64,000 bases of DNA, from positions 1,538,902-1,602,901 of the forward strand of contig NW_004624855.1 in NCBI RefSeq assembly GCF_000247695.1. Reading direction: 5' to 3'. Positions within the stretch are counted from its first letter, which is position 1. Every line of letters begins with the position of its first letter. Source of the stretch: Heterocephalus glaber (taxonomy: Eukaryota > Chordata > Mammalia > Rodentia > Bathyergidae). The notes under the pieces are model-generated. The model did no database searches. It worked only from the letters and a program-made list of their open reading frames with translations, and was not told the origin of the DNA. Of this stretch, positions 11,381 to 23,050 are shown piece after piece. The position numbers and the translations under genes were made by a program.

Positions 11381-12480
11381 TCATCAGGGTTGGACAGACC
11401 TGACAATGGTAATCAGGTAGATGTTTTACACAACTGGTGTTTGGAAGATTCTTGGTCATTTGCAAAAGTTTCACATGTTCTCAACTGATCCTGTGTGGTT
11501 CTTTTTACAGTTGACTATCAACCATCTTTCCTACTCAATTATGATATATTGAGAAAGGGTCTTTGTTTTCTGTTCTCAACCAAAATCCCCCTTGATGCTC
11601 ATCAAAACTTAATTTGACCTTTAGACCAAAATTTAGTGATTAATCTAGTCTTGCATTCTGTATTGGAATAGTTCATCCCCCAGAATAAGGAGTATGAGTA
11701 GTCCCCTCTAGGACGATGTATTCCCTTGTGGCATAAAGTCACATACTCTATCTGAGCTATGCTCATCAAAGTAGCAAGAGAGATGGGGAAATCTGGCTTA
11801 TTGGTCTAACTGGATGAGTTGTACTGGTAGATAGAGAAGCCATCCAGCCCAGAATCCAGAGAAATGTAGGCAGAGAGATGGGATAAGTCTTCCTCTAGAG
11901 TCCAGCAGGATTTTGAATGTCATCCCTGAATGTGATATCAGGACTTGTCTGTTAGATAAGCCGATGCCCCCTTTGGAGTCATCAGCAGTATCTGGGCAGA
12001 CAGCTTTGTTCCTGTGGCATCCAGCTGCCCCAGCCACATCCAAGTGGCCCCAAGTTAGGGTTATGTTTCCTTGCTCAGCACTGATGTGGCACCCAGAGCC
12101 ACCAGATCATGATTTATCACTGGAACTCTTGGCTTATGAAGTGAGTAGAAAATATGCATCATTAAATTTCTTTTTTGGTCTGCTTCTAGACACCAACTCA
12201 TCCTGGAAGAGCTGTGCCAGGAGTGTGGCTACTCCAGAAAGGGCTCTTTGACCATTGACTCAAGGAGGGCCTTTCTCTGGGGTGCACAGTTGGCAAAAGA
12301 GAGCTACCAACATTCAGGAGTGGCTGAATCCAGGGGGGTGGCCTCATCCAGAGTATCTGCTCATGCATGCTCATAGACAGAGGAAAAAGCAGTGTCTGAG
12401 ATCTGACATGGAGGCCCCTCTTCATGTAACAGCTGTGCCTCTTATTCTAAAGAACACTTAGGAAAACACAAGTGCATATC
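11380..12480. other. Unassigned higher-GC block
   Basis: This block is richer in G+C than its surroundings and carries overlapping open frames on both strands (81 codons at 11798-12043 on -, 112 codons at 11913-12251 on +, 75 codons at 12198-12425 on -). None shows a domain or motif I recognise, and no exon-like splice pair is evident. It could be the decayed internal region of an LTR retroelement. I cannot place it. Confidence 0.35.
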
Positions 12481-12690
12481 TCCCTATGTACTGAACCTTG
12501 AGCCTTAAACCTTTGGAAAGGAGACAAGGCCAGAGGAATAAGTGAATGGACCCATGGAGAGGCCCTGGAGATACTGACAGCTATCAGGGGACGTGTGGGT
12601 CAAGTAAGCCCCAGAAGAGACTAACTAAGGCTGCAAGAAACAGTAGAGAAGGGATGCAGTCATTGAAGGATGTGAGCACAAACTGGAAGC

Positions 12691-12733
12691 TGCGTGTGTG
12701 CGTGCGTGCGTGTGTGTGTGTGTGTGTGTGTGT
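12691..12733 (+). repeat. Imperfect (GT/GC)n microsatellite
   Basis: GCGTGTGTGCGTGCGTGCG passes into a pure GT run. CpG steps are kept within the alternating purine-pyrimidine tract. Confidence 0.95.
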
Positions 12734-12739
12734 CTGTAT

Positions 12740-14095
12740 GGGTGTATACAATCATGCATGCATAAATGTGAATGCTCAGAAAGGCCAGAATAGGAAGCTC
12801 CTTTGCGGGACCTCAATGTATTCTTCAAAAGAATACTCCTGCATCTGATGAGTGTCAGGCCTCTGATGATGGGTATTGGAAAAAGCGCTGCTTTCTGTCC
12901 TTCAGTATTGAAATCAGCTCAGGGTAAACTTGTAGAACAATGCCAAATTCAGATTCAAGGAGAATAGGGATTTATTGACTCAGGAAAGATGATTATAACA
13001 TACCAACTGTGAGCTGAGACACCCTGTTTCTTCAGGAGCACAGGCAGAAGATTCATGAATGCATACAGATGCCTCCCACTGGGAAATCCCTCCCATTAAT
13101 ATTCTTTTAAAGTGGGAGACAGAATGGAAATGTGGTTAAGTGGGCAATATGATCACCTCAATTCTTGTTCCTTGTGAGTTGAAATTTGTAGTCTGATTGA
13201 TGCTAAATCACTATGTCATCTTTGCCAAGTTTATTTTATCTGTGGTTAATAGTATTACTTTCTTACTTGTAGAGATAGAAAGTCATGAAGACTGATTTAA
13301 ATATGTGGAAAATACCAGGCTGAGCAGGTTGAACAATGGCTTTGGACTTCTGTCATAGTAGAGCAAAGGGATGGCAAGAATTTCTTAGAGAGATAGCATC
13401 TATAATGTTTTACAAATGTGGGAAGATGTTTGAAACTGTACAACATTTTGTTCTTGTTCTAACTCTAAACCCAGGGAAGTGTTGGGGTAATGAGACTCTG
13501 GGAATAAATATAGCTCATTATTACTGAAATTGATTTACAAGTTATTTTTTATGAATTTTCAACCTTATCTTTGAATCTCTTCAACCCATGAGAATGTGCT
13601 TCAGCCCTTTCAGGTGCCTTCTTCTTCTCTCTGTGGGTGCAGTCTAACAGAGGGCAGACAGGGTACAGGAAAGGCTCAGAGACTTGGCAGAGAGGCAAAC
13701 TGCACATGGCCCTGCTGCTTCCAGAGCAGAAGGCCACCAACCCATGGCTCAGCTCTCATAGGGTCTGTTGGCAGAGTTGCCTCAGAAAATTCTGTTCTGT
13801 GCATCTGCACGGCAGCATTGTGATGACCATGACTGGAGCATCAGGTTCCCATTCCTCACCTTCCCAGAGTCAGTGAGGCCTCAGTGACCTCGCTCCTCCC
13901 ACATGCCATTATGTAATTCTGGATGCTGGGCAGATACTGTGAGCATTCATCATCTGTACTAGGTCCCTGTGTTGCTCACTCCATCACTACTTGACTAAAA
14001 TTGAATGCTGACCCCAAGGCCTCTGTGCACCTATTACAGTGGCTGTCATACTTTCCTGCTGTAGCAGCTATGGGTCACCCTGGAGGTTATACCAG
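12740..14095. other. Intronic sequence without recognised features
   Basis: The open frames at 13336-13527, 13596-13823 and 13637-13876 (all +) have no recognisable product. The block 13580-13900 is modestly G+C-rich but shows no gene structure. Confidence 0.5.
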
Positions 14096-14106
14096 CTCCT
14101 ATTCTT

Positions 14107-14195
14107 TTTTTTTTTTTTTTTTTGGTACTGGGTATCCAACTTAGGATCTTGCACTTGCCAGGCAGGTGAGTCACAGCTGACCTACATTCCTGGCC
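14107..14195 (-). mobile_element. ID-like SINE, antisense (copy 7)
   Basis: A long T run is followed by GGTACTGGGTATCCAAC and a diverged box A complement. The 11-base target duplication CTCCTATTCTT is at 14096-14106 and 14202-14212. It is an older, more mutated copy. Confidence 0.88.
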
Positions 14196-14384
14196 CATTG
14201 CCTCCTATTCTTGTAACATCTCCTTTCCAACAGGCTGTCTTTGGCCTGTGTACCTGTACTGCTCCTACTCTTCTTTTAGCTCCATCTTTTTTCTTCCTGT
14301 TTGTGAAATGAACATGGCAAAGTCCTCCTTTTCATAGTGGCGGCACACTGGAAGTGTTGGCTTTATGTGTTCCACACATCTATA

Positions 14385-14530
14385 ACAAGCAGCTGCTGTG
14401 GACTAGGCACATAATAGGGAACCAAGATTTCTGTCCCGATGGAGTTTGCATTCTGGTGATAAGAAACAGCCATTCAGCCATACATGTAATAAACAATGAG
14501 ACTGTGTAGAAGGCGTGTGGTTAGCCAGTG
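14385..14530 (-). mobile_element. L2 3' end, antisense
   Basis: GACTAGGCACATAATAGGGA, then GGAGTTTGCATTCTGGTGAT, then ACATGTAATAAACAATGAG follow the antisense L2 3' end. A further L2 piece at 15425-15860 continues the consensus order, so both may be parts of one element. Confidence 0.6.
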
Positions 14531-15424
14531 CCAAGTAATAAACAGCCACAGCATCTCACTGCAACTGACTCACTTACACCTCTGCCTCACCTGAGACTAG
14601 CTGCTGGGGTGGGCTTGGGTGGCTCTGCCTTGAGCAGTGAACGTCTCCTGTCTGCTCAGTGTGCCCATCATCCTTGAACCAGTGGCTGCTGAAGAACAGC
14701 TCTTCTCATGGTCATAGGTAAGACACAAAAATAGGCCTAAATGAATAAACACAAAGCCTGTTTCTGCCACATCTGCCAACATCCAACTGGGAAAACCAGG
14801 TTGTAGGAGAGGTGAACTCTGTATCTCCCCTCTTAGCTCCTAGCTGGGTCTAGGAATGAAATCAACATAAAATAGGTTAGCAGGAGTAAAAACATACAAA
14901 TTTCATAAAATTTTATGTGACACAGGACCCTCATAAGGACCTGAAAATCCCAAGAAGTCCAGAACCCATATGATTTTTCTACTAGGTTGAGCAAAGAAGA
15001 GCAATAATGGAAATAATTAAATTTCACATAGAGGCTGCATTGAAATGAGAATTCTGTTTCCCTCCCAAGGTCCTTTTGTACAGAACTCTCTCTGTCATGA
15101 CTCCCCTTGAAGTATGGTCCTTTATCTCTGTGCAAGAAGGGCTTCCATGACATAGGCATTTTCATGCTCTTTTCAGGAAGAAAGAAAAGATTAGAATACC
15201 TTCTTACATTGAGTATTTTTAAGTGCCTTTAGCACAAAGTAACCCTTATGCTGAAATGGCATATTTAGAGGGGCACATTTTGCCAATCTTCAAAGCTGTG
15301 TGGCTCAACCTAAGCTATTTCTGAGATAGGGAAGTACATGCACCTTCTTATGAGATGTAGGGTAAAGCCACTTGGAAAAGTTTGCAGTTCAGGAAGAAGG
15401 AAGATTGGGAACAATAATGCCAAT
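14531..15424. other. Unassigned segment between two L2 pieces
   Basis: About 900 bp separates two L2 segments that are adjacent in the consensus. I recognise nothing in it. The 110-codon open frame at 14833-15165 (-) has no recognisable motif. Confidence 0.4.
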
Positions 15425-15860
15425 CTACTGCATAGTGATAAATGTTATGGAAACAATTAATAAAGCAGAACACAGGAACTGGAATCTCAGGTGGAAGTGA
15501 CTGTACCTTTCCATAAGGTGGTCAGGGACAGGCTGTATGTGAAGGCAGGATTGGAAGAAAGAGCTACAGGAGGTCAGCGTCTGGACACTGTAACTCTTTG
15601 GGGAAGAGTTCTTCAGCAGAAGTAAGAGCCAGTGCAACCCTGAGGTAAACACATAAGGAGTTTATGAAACATTCCACAGCTTCTGGGGCCAGATTGTAAT
15701 GAATGAGAAAAAAAAGAAGATGGGGGGGTGGTTTAGAGAATGGAGTGAGGTCACTGTAGGGACATGAATGTTCTTCTGACTGATGGGAGAATCTTGCAAG
15801 ACTTAGCAGAAGGGGCAGAAGCTGTAATTTGATCTTAAAACATGTCCTGCTTTCTGATTG
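15425..15860 (-). mobile_element. L2 LINE fragment, antisense
   Basis: GATAAATGTTATGGAAACAA, then AAGGTGGTCAGGGACAGGCT, then GGGGAAGAGTTCTTCAGCAG, then TGGGGCCAGATTGTAATGA follow the antisense L2 3' region in order. Coding content is decayed. Confidence 0.65.
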
Positions 15861-17690
15861 GAGAATACTCTCCTTTCAATGAGTCTTCCCTGGGATACAG
15901 ACTCCTGCCTTTGCAACTCTTGGTGACACATTGTTGGGCATTGATTCCTCTTTTGAACTTGCATATTCAATTCAAAGTAGAAGCTTTCTCTGTCTTCCCT
16001 ATCATTTAATCCTCATGGCAACCACTGGATGAATGAAAACTGGCCATGTACACAGGCAGAGTCCAGGGGGCAGCAAGAACAGCAGGGGTCCTTCTGTAAC
16101 ATTCCTGTGTCCCCCAGGGATCTAGTAGAACCGGCTCCAAACATGCAGTGGCACAGACCTTTCCTCCTGGGTACAGCTCAGTGCTCTGAGCAGTGAGAGC
16201 CCATCTGGTCTTCACCACGTGAAGAAGGCAGCTTTGAGTGTGATACAAAATGAAATGTAGAACGGGCTGGGCAAAGCTCAGTGACCGACATTAGGTTATT
16301 TTTATAATAACTAAAAGTGACTACAAGTCATGGACTCTGTCTAAGATGCTGCTGAAATAGGCCACTGCCCAACAGGTGTGTTTGGCAGACATGTAGTACC
16401 AGTTGTTGCACAGAATTCTCTGGATTCTTCCCTACATGCCTCCTTTGCCAATTTTGCACCCTGTCCACAGTGCTCACCTGGTCCCTGGCTCTGATGACCA
16501 TCTCCCAGCTGACAGTTCACCTACACAGTTCCCAGCTCCCGTCTTTCATCCCAATTTAGGAACCATAGACTGAATTGATTGCTGCACATTTTCCCTATGA
16601 TATTCTAAAAGACATCGCAAACTCATCAGGTCCAGACCTGAAAGACTCTGTTTCCAGTTCTGCCCCTCTTGCTGTTGGTTTCTCATGTAGGCAGAGATGG
16701 GCAGATGACCTTGATGCCCATAGTAAACCAAAGTGGAGTCACTGTCATATTGAGGGACTTGGGTGGGGCTTGAGCAGAGTGGGTTCTGGTGACTTTTCTA
16801 GGTCCTTGATCACCATGTGTCCTAAATGGGAGGCTTTCTCATCATTGTCCAGGAAGGAGTAGACAATCATCCATCAATTCATTAAACACTTTTGAATCTG
16901 TCCCTCTGTACAGGCCTATTGTGAGGCAGGGAGATGCAGAGAGGGCTAGCAGGAATGACCCTGATCTCCTGAGCTCTTGAGGGTTCTGGGGACTGAAATG
17001 AATCCCCCAAAGATGTGCAAGAGCCTGGCACATTGGAGACACTCAGTACATATTTACAGAGAATCCAGATATTCTATTTTCTGTTTCTTCACTCTGATTC
17101 AGCTTCATGGATTTCTCAGTCTTGTGTTTTACTTGCTAAATATCTAATGTGTCCAATTTTTTCTGTCTCTAATATCAATACCCTGTTCAAAGATAGAAAA
17201 TATCTCCCTTATCCTTGGTGAGCTTCATGGGTCAACACCGCACACAAATGGTTGTCAGTGAGAGCAGAGACCAGGAACTCCTAGTCCCCATTCTGTGCCT
17301 TGGCACCATGGGTACCACTGGGTACATTGGAGATCAATGGATATTGGTTAGATAAAAAGAGATTTTAAATTTGCTTTAATGTATTTATTGTTACCAGACT
17401 GCCATGATTATTATCATATAGTTTGGGCCCTCACCAATGCGCTCAAATTAAATTTGTTTAGAAAGTACCAGAAAAATCTCTATTTTCACTTTAAAAGTAA
17501 TTTGAAAGGTATAAATAAATTTTACGACCATGACCCCATGAATTTAGGGACAAGATCTTGAGAGTTAATAAAGATGGGAAGATCTACGAAAGTTACAAGA
17601 GAAAGCAAGAAGCTACATAACAGACATGTAAAGGCTCTGTCATCCCTAACACATTGCTATCCTGTCTGTACCTCTTCCCGGTACCAAGTC
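15861..17690. other. Intronic sequence, little recognised
   Basis: Near 17017, AGAGCCTGGCACATTGGAGA with ACTCAGTACATATTTA is a short L2/MIR end-like piece. Open frames at 16006-16248 (-) and 16575-16862 (+) look like chance. Confidence 0.45.
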
Positions 17691-18300
17691 CACACACTAT
17701 CTTTTCTTCCCAAGATGCCTGTGACAGTGTTCAAGAGTCTCCCTTCTCATCCTGCCAGCTACAAACTATTCAACACACAATGTTGGAGTGATTTTTTAAA
17801 AAAACATAAATGCCATTGCATTTCATTCCTACTTAAAACTTTGTATGGACTTGATATCTTCTAGGAGATGAATTCCTAAGCCTATTTGAAAGGCTTCATA
17901 CAGTTACCTCATTTCTTCAGACCTCATCTTGTTCCTCTGATCTCTGTATCCATGTCATCAACTCTTTTAGTATTATTTCTTCAAAAATAACTAGGTGTAC
18001 TACCTAAAGGACTTTCACTTGCCATTTCTCCACCTGGAGACTGCTTGCACCAGATCTGTGCAGGGTTTATTATTTGAGAATCTGTGTAGATGCCCTCACC
18101 TCTAGCCTTCCCTGACCACCCTGTGGATTACAGCCCACCAGCTGCCATGACACAACTCTTCTTGATTTTCTTTCAGTCATTTTTTACTCACTGCTACCTG
18201 TTTGTTTAATATTTATTCTTTCCAATTTAGAGGAATAATGGTACCCTAGGCCTAGGACAATGCCTGGTACATAGTAGGCACTCAATAATTTTTTTTTCAA
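17690..18300 (+). mobile_element. L2 LINE 3' end, sense
   Basis: The phrases TACTTAAAACTTTGTATGGA, then TTTCACTTGCCATTTC, then CTTCCCTGACCACCCTGTGG, then GACAATGCCTGGTACATAGT with AGGCACTCAATAA occur in L2 consensus order and end at the L2 3' terminus. The reading frame is decayed. Confidence 0.78.
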
Positions 18301-18589
18301 TGAGGAAACTTTATTCTTTTTACCCTATTTACCTCTTCAAAGTCCTTGTCCTTCTTTCTTTTCATTATGTTGAAGTCACAAGCACTGGGCATTCTCCAAG
18401 AGGCAGTCAGCTCTCTAGATGAGAGTAAATTAGCTTAACCAAAAGAAATAGCCTAAGTGGAGATGGTGTTTTCAGCCTTGAAAAGTAGATTTAAAGGCTT
18501 AAAGCAATAATCTAGATTCCTCTGGACACTACAAAAAATTGTTGCTTGCTTTCCTTTTCTTCCATATTCACTCATAGTCATTCATTCAT

Positions 18590-18695
18590 CTAGTCAATCA
18601 GTTGGTAAATAATATAGAATACAAGCATTTGGTGAATACCAGACACTTGGGACACCAGAAGATTGCCCTGTGTCTATTGGGTCAACAGCCTTGAA
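18590..18695 (-). mobile_element. Possible L2 3' end fragment, antisense
   Basis: CATTCATTCATCTAGTCAAT, followed by GAATACCAGACACTTGGGA, resembles the antisense L2 terminus. It is short and weak. Confidence 0.4.
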
Positions 18696-18699
18696 CAGG

Positions 18700-18911
18700 A
18701 ATAAACAAACAATTTCTATAAAGGGACAGATAATAAGTGACGTAGGCTTTGAGAGCCATCTAATTACTCAACTGCCAAAGTTACTACATTCTGCTTGTTG
18801 CCTGCAAAGGTAGCCACAGACAATATATATGATGGCTGCTTCAATAAAGCTTTATTTACAAAAGCAGTTATGGGGCACATTTGGTCTCCAGCCATAGTTT
18901 GCTGACCTTTG
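18700..18911 (+). mobile_element. hAT-Charlie-type MER element
   Basis: TTCTATAAAGGGACAGATAA, then GTAGGCTTTGAGAGCCAT, then CAATAAAGCTTTATTTACAA, then CATTTGGTCTCCAGCC and ATAGTTTGCTGACC follow an ancient non-autonomous hAT-Charlie MER repeat. The exact family name needs a Dfam search. The left terminus is truncated. Confidence 0.75.
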
Positions 18912-19067
18912 GCCTGGAGAGAACATAAACTGACAAATAAGTGAGGACACTGAAGCAGGTGCGATGAGAAAGGCAAGGGCAATGTGTTTAGGGGAATGCT
19001 CTACCCACCCCCCACCCTATGCTAGGCTTCCAATTAGATGGGCCTGGCCCCTTTGATCAGCTGACAG

Positions 19068-19157
19068 TAATGAAAAAGAAGGGAAGAAAAAAGAAAAAGG
19101 AGGAGGCAGAAGAAGAAAAGGAGGAGGGAAAGAAAGAGGAGGAAGAGGAGAAGAGCT
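19068..19157 (+). repeat. Polypurine tract (GA/GGA/GAA-rich)
   Basis: About 90 bases on the + strand are almost entirely purine, with GAAGAAGAAAAGG and GGAAGAGGAGAAG motifs and very few pyrimidines. Such homopurine tracts can form intramolecular triplexes. The open frames here on both strands (19019-19261 +, 19034-19216 -, 19057-19248 -) are low-complexity artefacts. Confidence 0.9.
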
Positions 19158-19164
19158 TTAAAAT

Positions 19165-19250
19165 TAAATCGGGGGTGAGGTGTAACAAAGTGGAAGAGCA
19201 GGTGCTTAGCTTGCAAAAGGCCCTGTGTTCCATCACAAGCACGGCCAAAA
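19165..19250 (+). mobile_element. Older tRNA-derived SINE fragment (ID/B4-tail-like)
   Basis: GTGTAACAAAGTGGAAGAGC, then TGCTTAGCTTGCAAAAGGCC and GTGTTCCATCACAAGC form a diverged tRNA-like body followed by an A-rich tail. The middle resembles the classic ID core more than the GGTACC subtype does. Confidence 0.6.
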
Positions 19251-19261
19251 ATATTAATTAA

Positions 19262-21030
19262 ATGTAATTTTAGTTGTTGAAAGTTATTAAAGTACTTTGT
19301 GTGTCTTTTTGCTTTAAATCTTTTTGTGCTTTGTGTATTTGTGTGTTTTTGAGTTTCTGCTTATTTGCTTTTCAACAGCAAGATAGTTATTCTGATTGTC
19401 CTTATTCTGGACTGGGGCCTCCCTTCAACAATTTTTTCAGGGAGAGCTATCTCCAGAAATACCACTTTTTACTCTTGCAAGCAACACATGCTTTAGTTCA
19501 AGAGGTCATAGAAAACTGGAGTCTGGAATATGAATTATCTTTTGCATATTATTTCAGGTAAGGTTTAAGCTGTATAGCCTTGGGGAAAGAAGAGATGTGA
19601 TCTTACACATTGAAGTCTATAAAATCTCCATATCCAAAGGCTCTCTAGAGATTGTCTTATCTAACCTGCTCATTTTACAGAACTAGATTCTGAGGCCAAC
19701 CTATTGTCCTCTCAGCTCACACCGCCCTCCCCAGGATTCCTTCCAGACCTCCCCTGACCTGTAACTGTAGACATTCTGGGCAGGCAGTCAAGTCTTTGCA
19801 CAAACTCCCTTAGCTTGAGTTTATGCATGAATTCATTTGGATTTGTATTATTATGCTATACTGATTTTTATTATTTTTAGAGAAATATTTTGGAATGCAG
19901 TTTACTGCTTTTCTAGCTGTATGTAAAACAAAAAATTACATGGGAAAGTAAATTTTCTGCCATGCTGGACAAATTCTACAATTACATTAATATTTTAATG
20001 TTGAATCCATCTAATGATACATCAGAAATTTCATAATCCTTCCTCACTTTGAGACATGTTGATTGTGGATATGTTTTCAGGGTCTGCAATCTTTGAGGAT
20101 ACTTCTTCACTTCAAATTACTCTAATTCAGAGGATAATATTCTTCATGTTCTCTGATAAAAGGAATAAAAGGTCCAGCATTTTCTCACTTTTCATTCACT
20201 CATTTTAAGAATGAACAGGCGACCACTATGAAATCATCTGTGCAAGGATTTTTAGGAGCTGGCAGCAAAAGATGTATCTTTTCTAAACCACTCTGTGTCA
20301 GTAATAATTTCTTATGTTAAATAGCTCCTAACAGTCACAGCCACTGGACTGATTCTGAGCACATTAATATTTCCTGTCATGAGATTTTTGGGATACACCA
20401 GAACAATTTATTTCACAGTGGGGTGCTTATCTAAACAAGATCTGTCTTCATATCTTTCTCAATTTAGCAGAATGCTTTTGCAGTGTATCTAGGCATTATC
20501 TGCTTCTAGCTGTTTTTCACAGAGGAAAAAACAAAGACAAGATATGTGCATGAGTTAGTGTGTATTACAGACAGCATCTCCAACAGCTAAATAGTTGTGT
20601 CACATAGCAGCTTTATGCAAATGATGTGACCCAGAAATGATTTTATGTTAAATCTAGCTTTAAATTCTTTTACCATACATATTGACATTCTCAACAGAAT
20701 TTGCCTTGAAATTATAGTCCTGAAGCACTAGGACATTTAGAAACATAATTTTGATGATCCTTGAAATAAAAACTTTATTAATTAGGGGTAGGGTGGTATT
20801 ATGATAATTTTTGAGATGTGTTTTTCTTCCAAAAACTGAAGACTCTTTGGAATTTTTAGTTTCATTTTGTTATATGCAACAATTATTTCATTATAATTTA
20901 CTCACTGTTTAAAATTATTTACCAGTGTTTGTTTAATAATATAAATATCTTAGTAAGTAAAGCAGGGTTACCACTGGTAGCAAGTCATCTTAATGAGTTA
21001 CTACCAAAGATGGTTGACATCCTTGATTTT
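19262..21030. other. A+T-rich intron, few recognised features
   Basis: A short MIR-like piece may lie at 19640-19700 (CTGCTCATTTTACAGAACTA). The rest is unique, including 20560-20700, which contains an octamer motif and shows no repeat character. Confidence 0.45.
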
Positions 21031-21090
21031 AACTGTTATTAACTGTTATTAATATTGTTATTTAACTGTTATTAACTTATTAATATTGTA
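21031..21090 (+). repeat. Short A+T tandem repeat
   Basis: AACTGTTATT occurs three times (21031, 21041 and 21064), with TTATTAATATTGT repeated between and after. It is a local slippage-type array. Confidence 0.85.
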
Positions 21091-21658
21091 ATGTTTACAA
21101 TCTAGCACTTCAAGAAGCTGATGTGTTACATTTGGTTCAATCTATCAACAGTAATTATATATGGAAATACAATACATAAACTATATTAATGTCAAATAAG
21201 TATCTTTCAAGTTTTAAACCACTTGGAGGAAACTAATAAGTCCCTCCACAACCATGGGTTATATTTTATTTTGCATAGCCTATTTATTGTCAAGGGGTCC
21301 CAAAATTATACACATTACAACCAGCCACACTTCAGATATTATATAAACCTAAAACACATACTCAGGCTTATGACTTATAGAAGCAATATTGTCTTTTTAA
21401 TTTCATTTTTAATTTATGAGGAATTGGAATCTTTGAAAGGCTGAGAAGATACTATGAAAACAGGCAGCACGGCTCCCCAATGTTACCTAGTTCTATTCCA
21501 TTTTAAGTGTTTTCACATAATTTCCTATAGTTTCTTGGTCAGACTAACTCACTTTTACATTTCAGGCCTCAGTTCATCTTTTTCTTCACTTGGAAACATC
21601 CTCTGCCTGACCAATATTGGATCCAGTTATCTTCCATTAGCTCTCTCAAAGTGTCCAC

Positions 21659-21736
21659 CATTTTTTTTAATTCATATATTTATTGGTACATTTTAGGTAT
21701 ACAATACGTTTACATTTATCATTTATCATTGGGTCG
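21659..21736 (-). mobile_element. Very short L1 3' end insertion, antisense
   Basis: A T run and TTTATTGGTACATTTTAGGT match the start of the duplicated L1 3' UTR unit at 7327 and 7594. The flanking 10-base repeat AAGTGTCCAC is at 21649-21658 and 21737-21746. Only about 78 bases were inserted, a severely 5'-truncated copy of the same L1 lineage. Confidence 0.85.
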
Positions 21737-21999
21737 AAGTGTCCACACTAAGTTTCCTCTAGAGCAGCAGTGTGAGTCCCTCCCCAAGTCTCACACAGGA
21801 ACCAGAACACAATAGCTTCACAGTTAGCATGTGGTGATTTGCTTCAGGAGAGCCAATTGTACATAGTTAAAGCAGGTTGAGAAAAGCACAGGTGACATGT
21901 AATAAAATGCTAAGTTGAATAGAAAAATAATGTTTTCTAGAGGTAAGCATTATAGGAAGTGAGGAAGTGCATGGGAAGATTAGCAGCAAAGTTTTGATT

Positions 22000-22094
22000 T
22001 TTGGGGGGGCGGGGGGGTTTGCTATTTGGTATTGAACTTGACCTTGCCCTTGCAAGGCAGGCAGCAGAACCACTGAGCTAAATCCCCAGCCCCA
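22000..22094 (-). mobile_element. ID-like SINE, antisense (copy 8)
   Basis: The reversed tail is unusually G-rich (TTGGGGGGGCGGGGGGGTTT) and is followed by TTGGTATTGAACTTGACC and box A complement CTGAGCTAAATCCCC. I could not fix a target duplication. Confidence 0.85.
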
Positions 22095-22560
22095 GTGACA
22101 GAGTTTTTAAGGAAAAGCTCCTGGAAGAGGTCGGACTGGAGCTTAACCTTGACATTTTTTGGAAAAAATACAGATAGGAAGGATCTTGCACGTAGGGATA
22201 AGAGCATAAGGGAAAAAAGGAGAACAGAGACTGGCCAAAGAGAAACAGAATTTCTGACCAAAAGGTGGAGAAATATTTTGTGAGGCTGCTCCAACTTATG
22301 GAGGGCTTTGAAAGTCAAAAGGAAAACCTGGGACCTGATTATATTGGTAGCAAGTAACTAGTTCATATTTTGGGGCTAAGAGCCACCATGATGGAAACAT
22401 TTTTAGGACACTATTGATACTATTGCTGGGTGTTCTTACTGGATTGGGTCGGTGGTTGAGGGTGGGAGGGAGGAAGTGGAGACAGGCTGGGTGCTGATGT
22501 AGGTCTCAGCCACAGTGATGCAATGAGACTGGAGGACTCAGGATACACCTATGCTTTCAA
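22095..22560 (-). mobile_element. L2 LINE fragment, antisense
   Basis: ACTTATGGAGGGCTTTGAAA with AGTCAAAAGGAAAACCTGG, then GGAGGGAGGAAGTGGAGACA, follow the antisense L2 order for this region. The copy-8 SINE lies at its left edge. Confidence 0.55.
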
Positions 22561-23050
22561 GGCCTAACATGTTTGCTTTGGAAAGCATCACATTTTTGCC
22601 ACTTTTTATCTTTCCTTAACTAGTTTTATGGCTCTTATTTTGTAGGTAATCTTAAAATCAGCAAATATGTCTTAAAAAGAAATACGTGTGAAATAGAAAA
22701 AGTGGCTGCTACTTGAAATTTTCATATTTCTTTTCATGATAGTACACAGAGCAAGTTAACATATCAACAGAGATGCAGTTAATTTGATAAGGGGCTTTTA
22801 AATAAAGCCCAAGATAGCCACAAGAAAATGCCACAAGAAGCATAAAATCAAGTTGTTGCTCAGGGATAAAGCTGCACATTAATGAAAGGGGATTCTGCAG
22901 TGTTGAGAGCAGATATTGGTGGGATCAAATTTTGGAACTAATGCTGAGGGCAGAACTTTTCTTGAATTTAGTAACATTTAGTGCCACAGATAGGATATAC
23001 ACTTACTAAATAAGGATTTAAGGTGAAAAGAGAATTTTAGGGAAGGAGAT

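Noticed and set aside
11913..12251. 112-codon open frame in a higher-GC block
   Set aside because: It overlaps open frames on the other strand and matches nothing known. It is kept only as an unassigned region.
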